Below, piece by piece: positions 17,890 through 26,507 of a stretch of DNA of 64,000 nucleotides (positions within the stretch are counted from its first letter, which is position 1; each line of letters begins with the position of its first letter). The DNA comes from Winogradskyella sp. PC-19 (lineage in GTDB: Bacteria; Bacteroidota; Bacteroidia; Flavobacteriales; Flavobacteriaceae). The stretch spans positions 595,213 through 659,212 of the forward strand of contig NZ_CP019332.1 of NCBI RefSeq assembly GCF_002163855.1, given 5' to 3'. The translations under genes and the position numbers were made by a program. The notes beneath the pieces are model-generated. The model was given only the letters and a program-made list of their open reading frames with translations. It did no database searches and was not told where the DNA came from.

Positions 17890-19167
17890 CTATTCAATAG
17901 TTTCACCATGCTGACTTAAATCTAATCCTCTTTCTTCTTGGTCTTCACGAACACGCATTTTTAATAGTTTATCTACAATAAAAAATAATAAATAACTACC
18001 TCCGAAAGTAAAGACTGCTGTTAAAACTAATGCAATGATGTGGTAATAAAACGTTTCTGTTTCTCCGTAAACTAATCCAACCTTAGCTGCAAAAACTGCT
18101 GTTAAAATCATACCAACAACGCCTCCAATTCCGTGAGAAGGAAAAACATCTAAAGTATCATCAATACTAGTTTTATTCTTTAAATGTATCATCCAATTAG
18201 AAATTATAGAAGCTACAAAACCTATCAATACAGATTGCCCAATATTTACAAAACCAGCAGCTGGTGTAATTGCTACTAAACCTACGACTGCTCCAATACA
18301 GGCCCCAATAGCTGACATTTTACGTCCCATAAAACGTTCATAAAACAACCAAGTTATCATTGCTGTTGCAGAGGCTACGTTTGTGTTTGCAAAAGCTATA
18401 ACTGCATCACCATTTGCTCCTAAAGCTGAGCCAGCATTAAAACCAAACCAACCAAACCATAATAATCCTGTTCCTAAAATTACGTAAGGTACATTAGCAT
18501 GAGTTTCTAATGCTTTTTTACGTTTTCCTAAATAAATTGCACCAGCTAAAGCAGCAAAACCTGCTGACATATGTACCACGGTTCCTCCTGCAAAATCGAG
18601 TACTCCCCAATTTCTAAGTAAACCATCTGGATGCCAAGTCATATGTGCCAGAGGACTATATATCAAAAGACTAAACAATACCATAAACAAAATATAACTT
18701 CGAAAACGAATACGTCCTGCAAAACTTCCTGTAATTAGAGCTGGTGTTATTATGGCAAACTTTAATTGAAATAAAGCATATAAAAGAAACGGAATTGTCT
18801 CAGAAAAGTCTGGGTTTGGCTCGATACCAACGTTTTTAAAATTTAGGAACGTCAAAGGATTACCAATAATACCTCCGATACTGTCTCCAAAAGCCAAACT
18901 AAAACCAACTAAAACCCAAAGAACACTAATTACACCTAGCGCTACAAAACTTTGAAGCATCGTAGAAATCACATTCTTTTTATTTATCATTCCTCCATAA
19001 AAAAAAGATAAACCTGGTGTCATTAAAAGAACAAACGCACTTGCAACTAGCATCCAAGCAGTATCTGCTTTATCAATTACAGAAGTTAATTCTTGATAAC
19101 TTGTTGCAGTAAAAGCACAAAAAATGACGATAATTGTAAGGACAATAAAGTTGATTTTTTTTCCCAT
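17890..19167 (-). CDS. amt: Ammonium transporter
   Basis: A 425-residue inner-membrane channel of the Amt/MEP/Rh family. It has an N-terminal signal-like span and the conserved segments TPGLSFFYGGM, DFAGGTVVHMSAG, GWFGFNAGSA and DVFPSHGIGGVVGM. The two pore histidines are in SPLAHMTWH and FPSHG, in the order expected. The C-terminus ends in an acidic cytoplasmic tail that usually contacts a PII protein, but no glnK gene is adjacent. It is divergent from fumC; a TAACTTTG box on the minus strand at 19311-19304 may be part of its promoter. Confidence 0.94.
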   Translation of the reverse strand: MGKKINFIVLTIIVIFCAFTATSYQELTSVIDKADTAWMLVASAFVLLMTPGLSFFYGGMINKKNVISTMLQSFVALGVISVLWVLVGFSLAFGDSIGGIIGNPLTFLNFKNVGIEPNPDFSETIPFLLYALFQLKFAIITPALITGSFAGRIRFRSYILFMVLFSLLIYSPLAHMTWHPDGLLRNWGVLDFAGGTVVHMSAGFAALAGAIYLGKRKKALETHANVPYVILGTGLLWFGWFGFNAGSALGANGDAVIAFANTNVASATAMITWLFYERFMGRKMSAIGACIGAVVGLVAITPAAGFVNIGQSVLIGFVASIISNWMIHLKNKTSIDDTLDVFPSHGIGGVVGMILTAVFAAKVGLVYGETETFYYHIIALVLTAVFTFGGSYLLFFIVDKLLKMRVREDQEERGLDLSQHGETIE

Positions 19168-19339
19168 GGTGGTGAAAATAATTAAGTTAGAATTTGGATT
19201 AAAATCGATGACAAATTATGATTTATCTATCTGAATTTCAATGTAGAATTCGTAAAAATGTCCCTTTTAAAATTAGATATTCGCAAAATTCTGTCACATA
19301 AATCAAAGTTAATTACTTTATAAAAAGGGCTTTAAGTTG

Positions 19340-19347
19340 TAAATTTG
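19340..19347 (+). promoter_or_regulatory. Probable -7 box for fumC
   Basis: TAAATTTG fits the TAnnTTTG consensus and lies 28 bases before the fumC start, giving a leader of about 20 bases. The -33 position 20 bases upstream reads TTTA rather than TTTG. Confidence 0.45.
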
Positions 19348-19375
19348 CAGAATACAAAAAAAATCTAGATTTAAC

Positions 19376-20773
19376 ATGACATATAGAATAGAAAAAGATA
19401 CGATGGGAGACGTAAAAGTCCCTTCTGATAAGCTTTGGGGCGCACAAACTGAACGTTCTAGAAACAACTTTAAAATTGGTGCACCAGCATCTATGCCACT
19501 TGAAGTTGTTTATGGCTTTGCTTATCTTAAAAAAGCAGCTGCTTATACCAATTGTGAATTAGGTGTTTTGCCCGAAGAGAAACGCGATTTAATCGCTCAG
19601 GTTTGTGATGAGATTTTAGATGGAAAACATGATGACCAATTTCCTTTGGTTATCTGGCAAACTGGTTCTGGTACTCAGAGTAACATGAATGTAAATGAAG
19701 TTGTTGCAAATCGTGCACATCAAATTGCAGGAAAAGTTATTGGTGAAGGTGAAAAAACCATTCAGCCAAATGATGATGTTAATAAATCACAATCATCAAA
19801 TGACACATTTCCAACAGGAATGCATATTGCGGGATATAAAAAAATTGTTGAAACGACGATTCCTGGAATCATTCAATTACGAAATACACTTCATAAAAAA
19901 TCAATAGAATTCAATAATGTTGTAAAAATTGGTCGTACGCACTTAATGGATGCTACACCTTTAACTTTAGGACAAGAATTTTCGGGTTATGTATCTCAAT
20001 TAGATCATGGCATTATAGCTTTAGAAAATACATTAAAGCATTTAAGCGAACTAGCATTAGGTGGTACAGCAGTTGGTACTGGCTTAAATACTCCAGAAGG
20101 TTATGACGTTTTAGTAGCAAAATACATTGCAGAATTTACAAACTTACCATTCATCACTGCAAAAAATAAGTTTGAAGCCCTAGCTGCTCATGATGCTATC
20201 GTAGAAACACATGGCGCTTTGAAGCAAGTTGCTGTATCTCTAAATAAAATTGCAAACGATATTCGTATGATGGCATCTGGTCCTCGTTCTGGTATTGGAG
20301 AAATAATTATTCCTGCTAACGAACCAGGAAGCTCAATCATGCCAGGTAAAGTAAATCCAACACAGTGTGAGGCTTTGACCATGGTATGCGCACAAGTTAT
20401 GGGTAACGATATCGCAGTTACTGTTGGTGGTACACAAGGTCATTACGAGCTTAATGTATTTAAACCAATGATGGCAGCTAACTTATTACAATCAGCACAG
20501 TTAATTGGAGATGCTTGTGTAAGCTTCGATGAACATTGTGCTTCTGGTATCGAACCAAATCACGCTGTAATTAAAGAATTACTTAATAATTCTTTAATGT
20601 TAGTTACTGCTTTGAATACTAAGATTGGTTATTATAAAGCTGCAGAAATTGCAAATACAGCCCACAAAAACGGAACAACCTTAAAAGAAGAAGCTATCAA
20701 TTTGGGGTATGTTACTGCCGAAGATTATGACGAATGGGTAAAACCTGAAGATATGGTTGGAAGTCTAAAGTAA
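19376..20773 (+). CDS. fumC: Class II fumarate hydratase
   Basis: Interconverts fumarate and malate in the TCA cycle without an iron-sulfur cluster. The 465-residue length is typical. Visible motifs are [16 protein letters not shown] (substrate site), [17 protein letters not shown], and the superfamily signature [15 protein letters not shown], which also carries the mobile catalytic serine loop. It is a single-gene unit with its own promoter-like box and a strong terminator, transcribed away from amt. Confidence 0.96.
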   Translation: MTYRIEKDTMGDVKVPSDKLWGAQTERSRNNFKIGAPASMPLEVVYGFAYLKKAAAYTNCELGVLPEEKRDLIAQVCDEILDGKHDDQFPLVIWQTGSGTQSNMNVNEVVANRAHQIAGKVIGEGEKTIQPNDDVNKSQSSNDTFPTGMHIAGYKKIVETTIPGIIQLRNTLHKKSIEFNNVVKIGRTHLMDATPLTLGQEFSGYVSQLDHGIIALENTLKHLSELALGGTAVGTGLNTPEGYDVLVAKYIAEFTNLPFITAKNKFEALAAHDAIVETHGALKQVAVSLNKIANDIRMMASGPRSGIGEIIIPANEPGSSIMPGKVNPTQCEALTMVCAQVMGNDIAVTVGGTQGHYELNVFKPMMAANLLQSAQLIGDACVSFDEHCASGIEPNHAVIKELLNNSLMLVTALNTKIGYYKAAEIANTAHKNGTTLKEEAINLGYVTAEDYDEWVKPEDMVGSLK

Positions 20774-20795
20774 TTATTTATTCAAAAACACTTTT

Positions 20796-20831
20796 AAACT
20801 GCCATTTCAATTTAATTTGAAATGGCAGTTT
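20796..20831. terminator. Strong terminator after fumC
   Basis: A perfect 15-bp stem (AAACTGCCATTTCAA pairing with TTGAAATGGCAGTTT) around a 6-base loop, ending in a T-run, 22 bases past the fumC stop. Confidence 0.85.
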
Positions 20832-20895
20832 TTCTTTTCTAATAGTTTGATTTTTTTGTAAATTGATTTCTTTCTAAACCAAAACCTATATCTCA

Positions 20896-22131
20896 TTGTC
20901 TATTCTTATAAAAAATATAAAACAACTTGTCCAAGTACACGAAAATAGTGTAACTATAGTAAAAGGTGCAGATATGAATAAGCTTCCTGTGATAGAGAAT
21001 GCTTATTTATACATACAAGACGACACTATTGTAGAGTTTGGTACTATGGATTTTTGTGAAGGTATTGATGCCGAAACAGAAATTGATGCTACAGGGAAAA
21101 TTGTTTTGCCTTCTTGGTGTGACTCACATACACACATCGTTTATGCAGGTAATCGCGTTCCTGAATTTGTTGACAGAATTAATGGGTTGACGTATGCGGA
21201 GATTGCAAATCGTGGTGGAGGAATTTTAAATTCTGCAAAACAACTAAAAGATGCTTCTGAAGCTGAATTATATGAGCAATCCATGAAACGATTGGACGAA
21301 ATGATTGCCATGGGAACAGGAGCAGTAGAAATTAAGACTGGTTATGGTTTAACCGTTGAAACTGAGCTAAAAATGCTCAAAGTCATAAGACGTATTAAAC
21401 AGGATACTTTAGCTAAAATCGCACCAACTTTATTGGCTGCACATGCAATTCCGGCTGAATTTAAAGACAACAAAAAAGAATATATAGATAAGATTATTAA
21501 TGAGTTAATACCTAAAGCCTCAGCACTACGTATTGCAAAATATATCGACGTGTTTTGTGAAGATGGTTATTTCTCTGTTGAAGATACTGAAGCTATTTTA
21601 AAAGCTGGAAAAAAACACAATCTCACTCCAAAAATACACGTCAATCAATTTAATATTCTTGGTGGTGTAAAACTTGGTGTTGATTATAAAGCCTTATCTG
21701 TTGATCACTTAGAAGAACTAGATGACAATGATATTGAAGCTTTAAAAGAGAGTGATGCCATGCCAGTTTCCTTACCTGCTTGCTCATACTTTTTGGGAAT
21801 CCCATACACACCTGCTAGACAGATAATTGATGCCGGATTACCGTTAGCTATCGCTACAGATTACAATCCTGGTTCTACACCAAGTGGCAACATGAATTTT
21901 GTTGTAAGCACTGCATGTATAAAGTTAAAAATGACACCAGAAGAAGCTATAAATGCAGCAACTATAAATGGCGCCTATGCAATGGGTTTCAGTAATATGT
22001 ATGGCAGTATAACTCGTGGTAAAAAAGCAAATATTATCATTACAAAACAAATGGAAAGTTATGCTCAAATACCGTATGAATTTGCTCACAATCCAATCGA
22101 TACAGTAATTGTCAATGGACAAGTCCTTTAA
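20896..22131 (+). CDS. hutI: Imidazolonepropionase
   Basis: Hydrolyses 4-imidazolone-5-propanoate to formiminoglutamate, the third step of histidine degradation. The 411-residue amidohydrolase carries the metal-binding CDSHTHIVYAGNR (His78, His80), followed by HAIP, HVNQF and the late ATDYNPGSTPSGN segment. I accept the TTG start at 20896 because the first in-frame ATG (residue 27) would remove the conserved LIKNIKQLVQV strand. hutG lies 1.6 kb downstream in the same direction; hutH and hutU are not in the window. Its end overlaps the next gene by 17 bases. Confidence 0.94.
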   Translation: MSILIKNIKQLVQVHENSVTIVKGADMNKLPVIENAYLYIQDDTIVEFGTMDFCEGIDAETEIDATGKIVLPSWCDSHTHIVYAGNRVPEFVDRINGLTYAEIANRGGGILNSAKQLKDASEAELYEQSMKRLDEMIAMGTGAVEIKTGYGLTVETELKMLKVIRRIKQDTLAKIAPTLLAAHAIPAEFKDNKKEYIDKIINELIPKASALRIAKYIDVFCEDGYFSVEDTEAILKAGKKHNLTPKIHVNQFNILGGVKLGVDYKALSVDHLEELDDNDIEALKESDAMPVSLPACSYFLGIPYTPARQIIDAGLPLAIATDYNPGSTPSGNMNFVVSTACIKLKMTPEEAINAATINGAYAMGFSNMYGSITRGKKANIIITKQMESYAQIPYEFAHNPIDTVIVNGQVL

Positions 22132-22693
22132 TTTTAGACTCTCGAAAGATAAACCACTATCGAAGATTGCAATTGGTCATGGAATCCTAAGATTTAATGA
22201 TTTGTATAACCATGTACATCAATTACAATATGGGCGGAATTCTAATAGGAAAAATTTAGAACTAATAATTACTGAAGCCAAAGGCACTTGCTCTTCAAAG
22301 CACGCTTTTTTAAAACAAGTTGCAATTGAAAACGATTTTGAGGCTTTATCCTTATGGATTGGTATTTATAAAATGAATGCCGAAAACACAAAAAGTATCC
22401 ATTCTGTGTTAGAAAAATATGAAATAGTATATATACCTGAAGCACATTGCTACTTAAAGTATAAAGGCAAACGTTACGATATTACATTCCCGAATAGTCA
22501 GAATGTAAAATTTGAAGATTATCTTTTAGAAGAGGAAGAAATAATTCCTGAACAGGTAAACACTTATAAGGTTCAAATGCACAGAAATTACATTAAGAAT
22601 TGGCTTAAAACAGGTATTATTCCATATAGTTTTGAAGAAGTTTGGAACATTAGAGAGACCTGTATCTTGGCTTTACAAAACAAAAAAGTCTGA
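22115..22693 (+). CDS. Predicted transglutaminase-like cysteine enzyme
   Basis: A 192-residue soluble protein starting at ATG 22115, inside the end of hutI (17-base overlap), so its translation is probably coupled. I do not recognise a named family. It shows the order of a transglutaminase/cysteine-protease triad: Cys59 in EAKGTCSSKHAFLKQ, His111 in PEAHCYLKY, and Asp122 in KGKRYDITFP. The GTCSSKH segment is the typical start of the helix that carries the nucleophile. Coupling to hutI hints at a role near histidine or formiminoglutamate metabolism, but this is inference. Its stop codon lies inside a terminator stem. Confidence 0.6.
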   Translation: MDKSFNFRLSKDKPLSKIAIGHGILRFNDLYNHVHQLQYGRNSNRKNLELIITEAKGTCSSKHAFLKQVAIENDFEALSLWIGIYKMNAENTKSIHSVLEKYEIVYIPEAHCYLKYKGKRYDITFPNSQNVKFEDYLLEEEEIIPEQVNTYKVQMHRNYIKNWLKTGIIPYSFEEVWNIRETCILALQNKKV

Positions 22694-22718
22694 TGTGTTC
22701 ATCTGCATCAGACTTTTT
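22683..22718. terminator. Bidirectional terminator between convergent genes
   Basis: AAAAAGTCTGATG and CATCAGACTTTTT form a perfect 13-bp stem with a 10-base loop. It contains the stop codon of the + strand gene and lies 30 bases past the stop of the minus-strand gene at 22748. Confidence 0.85.
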
Positions 22719-22747
22719 CTATAAACTAACCAACCAATTTATATTTT

Positions 22748-23632
22748 CTACCTAAGCGTAAACTCAGAAGTAGAAATTAATGTGTTTTCATTAAATACAT
22801 TAACTACATAACGACCTTTTTCAAATTTCTCATCACCTGTAGGTGCTACAAATTCGCAAATATTTAGATTTCTGTTTTCGTAGTTAAAACGACTAATTAA
22901 ACTATAATTAAGTATTTGCTCTTCAAATTCAACTTGATTATTAGCACCTAAAACATTACTCTGTGGATCAATAATCTGAACATACAATTCTTTGTCGCCA
23001 GCATCTGCTAAAGTGTTTCTAGCAACTGTGTAGCAAACTTTAATCTTATCACTACGTCTAGCGCGCTCTGTTGGGATTTGCTTCCCACTACTTCTTTCTA
23101 TTACCCCAAAACCTTTAAGTCCTGTTGTTTGTAAGGCTCCAGCATCTTTAACAACATCTGCTAATTCAATATTCTGAACTAAAAGCGAATCAGTAAATGC
23201 AGAACGCTCAGCCAATTGAATCTGTGTACTATCTAGTGAAGTCGCTAATAATTCATTTTCTACTTTTAAACGGTCGTTTTCTACTAACAGTACGTCCATT
23301 TCTTTTTGCAAAGCCAAATATTTCTTTTTGTATCTCCATAAGCTACCAACACTATTTTGAGATACTTTTAAAGAATCCATCAAACCTTGAATACGCTCTC
23401 TAGCTTCTACTAATTTCGCATTAGAAACCTCATTTTCTCCAATCGCAGCATCGTACTGCTTAGCCATGACATTTAAGTCATTCATCACTTGTTTCTTTTC
23501 GTTAACTAGTGTTGCCTCAGTTTCTTTTTTCTCGCTGTATAATTTAGAAGCATAAAATCCTGTTCCTAAAAATAAGGCGAGTAGGATTCCTAAACCTACC
23601 TTTAAACCGATATTATTATTTGTTCCACTCAT
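22748..23632 (-). CDS. Membrane-anchored coiled-coil protein
   Basis: A 294-residue protein: short N-terminus, one membrane span (about 9-28), a long coiled coil (about 35-165, with heptad-like leucines such as LLVENDRLKVENELLATSL), then a C-terminal beta-rich domain (about 170-294) with SDKIKVCYTVARN and GRYVVNVFNENTLI. The topology suggests anchoring in the inner membrane with the coiled coil and beta domain in the periplasm. Proteins of this architecture are common in Flavobacteria without known function. It stands alone between hutI and hutG, on the opposite strand. Confidence 0.75.
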   Translation of the reverse strand: MSGTNNNIGLKVGLGILLALFLGTGFYASKLYSEKKETEATLVNEKKQVMNDLNVMAKQYDAAIGENEVSNAKLVEARERIQGLMDSLKVSQNSVGSLWRYKKKYLALQKEMDVLLVENDRLKVENELLATSLDSTQIQLAERSAFTDSLLVQNIELADVVKDAGALQTTGLKGFGVIERSSGKQIPTERARRSDKIKVCYTVARNTLADAGDKELYVQIIDPQSNVLGANNQVEFEEQILNYSLISRFNYENRNLNICEFVAPTGDEKFEKGRYVVNVFNENTLISTSEFTLR

Positions 23633-23727
23633 AGTTCTTGTTTTTAAGTTATTATTAATTCTTGTTTTTAAGTTTAATTCAAGTTTGATATCATATTAAA
23701 CATTAATTTTATTCAAAATTAACAAGG

Positions 23728-24747
23728 ATGCAAAATCTCATTCTATTTACGTCTAATGACCTTAAGTTGTGTATTAACACTCGAAAAGGCGAAACCAAAT
23801 TTGGCGAACATGTTCAGTTGATTAACAACCTCACTAACATATACGACGATATTTTAGCATTGGACGTTGACTATGTCATTTTTGGTATTTCAGAAGATAT
23901 AGGTGTAATTGCAAACTATGGAAAATCAGGCACATACAAGGCTTGGGAAGCTACTATAAAAGTTTTGTTAAATACTCAAAGTAATGCTTTTATCAACCCA
24001 AAACGCATCTTAATTTTAGGTCATTTAGACTATTCTGAAACTAGAAAATCATTAAAAGACCAACAGCTATCTTCTAAAAAACAAATTACTCTAGCCAGAA
24101 AACTTACTGGAACAGTTGATGCAGATGTATCTCATTTAATGTTTTCTATAATTAAGGCTGGTAAAACACCTATAGTTATTGGCGGCGGACATAATAATGC
24201 ATACGGAAACATAAAAGGTACATCTTTAGCACTAAATAAGCCTATAAATGCCGTAAACTTCGATGCACATCACGATTTTAGACCCGAAGAAGGCAGACAT
24301 AGTGGTAATGGCTTTAGTTATGCATATAACGAAGGTTTTTTGAAGAATTATTTCATTTTTGGGTTACATGAAAATTATATTTCCCAGAATAGTCTTGATA
24401 CACTAAATAAGATTAAAACTGTTGAATTTAATACGTTTGAAGATATATGCGTTAGAAAAAAACTGACCTTTAAATCTGAAGTTAAACGTGCAATATCTCA
24501 CGTATCTTCTTCCAACTTTGGTATAGAAATAGACTGCGATGCTATTAAAAATATGCCGAGTAGCGCAATGACGCCAAGTGGATTTAGTACTAACCAAGCG
24601 AGACGCTTTATAAGTCATATTGGTAATCATAAAAACGCAACATATTTGCATATTTGTGAAGCTGCACCGAAGAAAAAGACCGAAACTAAAGTGGGGAAAT
24701 TTATTTCTTATCTCATTACAGATTTTATAAAAGCACATGGACGTTAA
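23728..24747 (+). CDS. hutG: Formimidoylglutamase (arginase family)
   Basis: Hydrolyses N-formimino-glutamate to glutamate and formamide, the last step of histidine degradation in this route. The 339-residue protein has the binuclear manganese site of the ureohydrolase family: His155 in GGGHNNAYG, Asp179, His181 and Asp183 in NFDAHHDFR, and Asp269 and Asp271 in EIDCDAI. The nearby hutI supports formiminoglutamase over arginase or agmatinase. The next gene starts inside its 3' end (11-base overlap). Confidence 0.87.
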   Translation: MQNLILFTSNDLKLCINTRKGETKFGEHVQLINNLTNIYDDILALDVDYVIFGISEDIGVIANYGKSGTYKAWEATIKVLLNTQSNAFINPKRILILGHLDYSETRKSLKDQQLSSKKQITLARKLTGTVDADVSHLMFSIIKAGKTPIVIGGGHNNAYGNIKGTSLALNKPINAVNFDAHHDFRPEEGRHSGNGFSYAYNEGFLKNYFIFGLHENYISQNSLDTLNKIKTVEFNTFEDICVRKKLTFKSEVKRAISHVSSSNFGIEIDCDAIKNMPSSAMTPSGFSTNQARRFISHIGNHKNATYLHICEAAPKKKTETKVGKFISYLITDFIKAHGR

Positions 24748-25201
24748 AATAATAGGTTACGACTCTCAATACGCAAAGTATTTCTATGACTATAATATTG
24801 AATGGTTAGAAACTTTCTTTTACGTAGAACCATATGATAAAGAGGTTTTAAGCAAACCAGAGACTTATATTATTAATAAAGGTGGTTTTATATTCTTTGC
24901 AAAAAATGAAGGCAAAGTTTTAGGAACCGTTGCATTGATGCCAACTGAAAAAGAAGGTGTTTTAGAACTTACTAAAATGGCTGTTTTACCAGATGCGCGT
25001 GGTCAAAAAATTGGTCAGAAATTATTGCAACATTGTATCGATTTTGCCAAACAAAAAGAACTTAAAGCACTCATGCTCTATTCTAACACCAAACTAGAGA
25101 ATGCCATATATCTCTATCGCAAATATGGTTTTAAAGAACAAGTGTTAGAAAAAGACAATCCTTATCAGCGTGCGGATATTAAGATGCTGATAGAGTTTTA
25201 G
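24737..25201 (+). CDS. GNAT family N-acetyltransferase
   Basis: A 154-residue acetyltransferase. The acetyl-CoA binding motif appears as VLPDARGQKIGQKLLQHCIDFA (Q/R-x-x-G-x-G/A), preceded by strand ELTKMAV, with a C-terminal YRKYGFKE segment typical of the fold. The acceptor is unknown. It begins within the last 11 bases of hutG, so the two are cotranscribed, and its stop shares four bases (TTAG) with the convergent gene. A role in modifying an amino acid or amine made during histidine breakdown is possible but not shown. Confidence 0.85.
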   Translation: MDVKIIGYDSQYAKYFYDYNIEWLETFFYVEPYDKEVLSKPETYIINKGGFIFFAKNEGKVLGTVALMPTEKEGVLELTKMAVLPDARGQKIGQKLLQHCIDFAKQKELKALMLYSNTKLENAIYLYRKYGFKEQVLEKDNPYQRADIKMLIEF

Positions 25202-25677
25202 TCATCGATGTCAAACATATTATGTGTTTCACAGTTTAAACCATGATTATAGCATGTAAAAATAACTGTTTCCTTAAGTAGTTCTTCTATTTCACTGTTA
25301 TTCGGATAAATTGCTTGAGCTAACTTAAATTCAGAATAAGCACCAATATAATTTTGTTTTTCTAATCTGTATTTACCTGACTTCATTAAAAAATTGAAAG
25401 CCCATAAATCATTACTTTTTTTTGCCTCTATTTGATGATTATAATGATTTTGTTCATAAACCATCCATCTTGGGAGCATTATAAAAATGATTAACCCAAA
25501 AGATAAAAGAATTACAATACTTATAATGAAACTATTACTTCGTTTAGATGGTTGTAACTTAAATTCACGATTATTCTTAGGTAGCGAGGTGAATGAGCCT
25601 TTTCGTTGCATAGAAAATGGCTTACGAGGTCGCATCGTATATATCCATTTTTGCATTCCCATACCCATATAACCCAT
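25198..25677 (-). CDS. One-TM protein with short repeat-like C-terminus
   Basis: A 159-residue protein. The basic N-terminus (MGYMGMGMQKWIYTMRPRKPFS...) precedes one membrane span at about 48-70. The C-terminal part contains an amphipathic helical pair, KSGKYRLEKQNYIGAYSEF followed by AQAIYPNNSEIEELLKE, with the spacing of one tetratricopeptide-like unit, and ends in an acidic tail with two cysteines. No named family. It is the last gene of the minus-strand group 28765-25198, 63 bases after its neighbour. Confidence 0.6.
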   Translation of the reverse strand: MGYMGMGMQKWIYTMRPRKPFSMQRKGSFTSLPKNNREFKLQPSKRSNSFIISIVILLSFGLIIFIMLPRWMVYEQNHYNHQIEAKKSNDLWAFNFLMKSGKYRLEKQNYIGAYSEFKLAQAIYPNNSEIEELLKETVIFTCYNHGLNCETHNMFDIDD

Positions 25678-25740
25678 TGAAAGACTTTACATTATAAGTC
25701 TAAAACCTTATAGAATTGTTACAAAATATTAGTTATAATA

Positions 25741-26505
25741 TTAATTCTTATTGGGTTCTCTACTTTTAAAATCTTTGATGATTTCTTTAGCTAAAGCTTT
25801 ATAAAAGTATTTATATTCATAATTATTATGAAAAAGGTCATTATCGGTTTCATTAAGCAACTGATGTTGCATATTCATTCTAGGGATATAAATTTCTTTA
25901 ACTTTAATCTGATAATCGTCTATATAACCCATAAATTTTTTCTCTTTATAAATATGTATCCATGAAAATTTATTTGAATACTCTCTAAGAGTTTTTATCA
26001 TAAATGCTTTGGAAGGATTGTCATAAACACCATACTTATAAATAATTTTATTAATTATAACTTTTATGTAATCTGACAATGTGGGAAAGTTTAAACAATT
26101 AACCTCATTTATAGATTTATAGATAAGTACTGATAGCCAATCTTTGTCTAATTGTAAATCAATAACTTTAAAATAATAGTCTGTTTTTTGATTTTTATAA
26201 GTATTGAACAAATATGAGGTTGTATTTTGAGTTTTATATACCTCAATAACCCTATTATTTATAAGATTAAGTATAGTAAGTCTCAATGTAGCTATTGAAT
26301 GCCATAGCCAGTTAAAATCTTGATTGAAAGAGGATGTTGAATATTTAAATCTTGGATATTTACCAATAACATATAGACCAATATCATCGCAGTTAACAAA
26401 TTCAAAATCAAAATCAATTTTTAAATTTTGGTGCTGTTTTTTCTCATATAAACTAAAACCAAAAAATTTGTGAGATTTAATAATTCGACTCGAATCATCG
26501 TTCAT
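25741..26505 (-). CDS. Uncharacterised 254-aa protein
   Basis: I recognise no family. The 254 residues contain no signal peptide or clear membrane span and are very rich in Lys, Asn, Tyr, Phe and Ile. A WLWHSIATLRLTILNLINNRVIEVYK segment near residues 67-92 is the most hydrophobic. It starts two bases after the stop of the large membrane protein 28205-26508, so the two are almost certainly translated from one message, which points to a partner role with it. Low complexity and high AT content may mean fast evolution or recent acquisition. Confidence 0.55.
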   Translation of the reverse strand: MNDDSSRIIKSHKFFGFSLYEKKQHQNLKIDFDFEFVNCDDIGLYVIGKYPRFKYSTSSFNQDFNWLWHSIATLRLTILNLINNRVIEVYKTQNTTSYLFNTYKNQKTDYYFKVIDLQLDKDWLSVLIYKSINEVNCLNFPTLSDYIKVIINKIIYKYGVYDNPSKAFMIKTLREYSNKFSWIHIYKEKKFMGYIDDYQIKVKEIYIPRMNMQHQLLNETDNDLFHNNYEYKYFYKALAKEIIKDFKSREPNKN

Positions 26506-26507
26506 AA

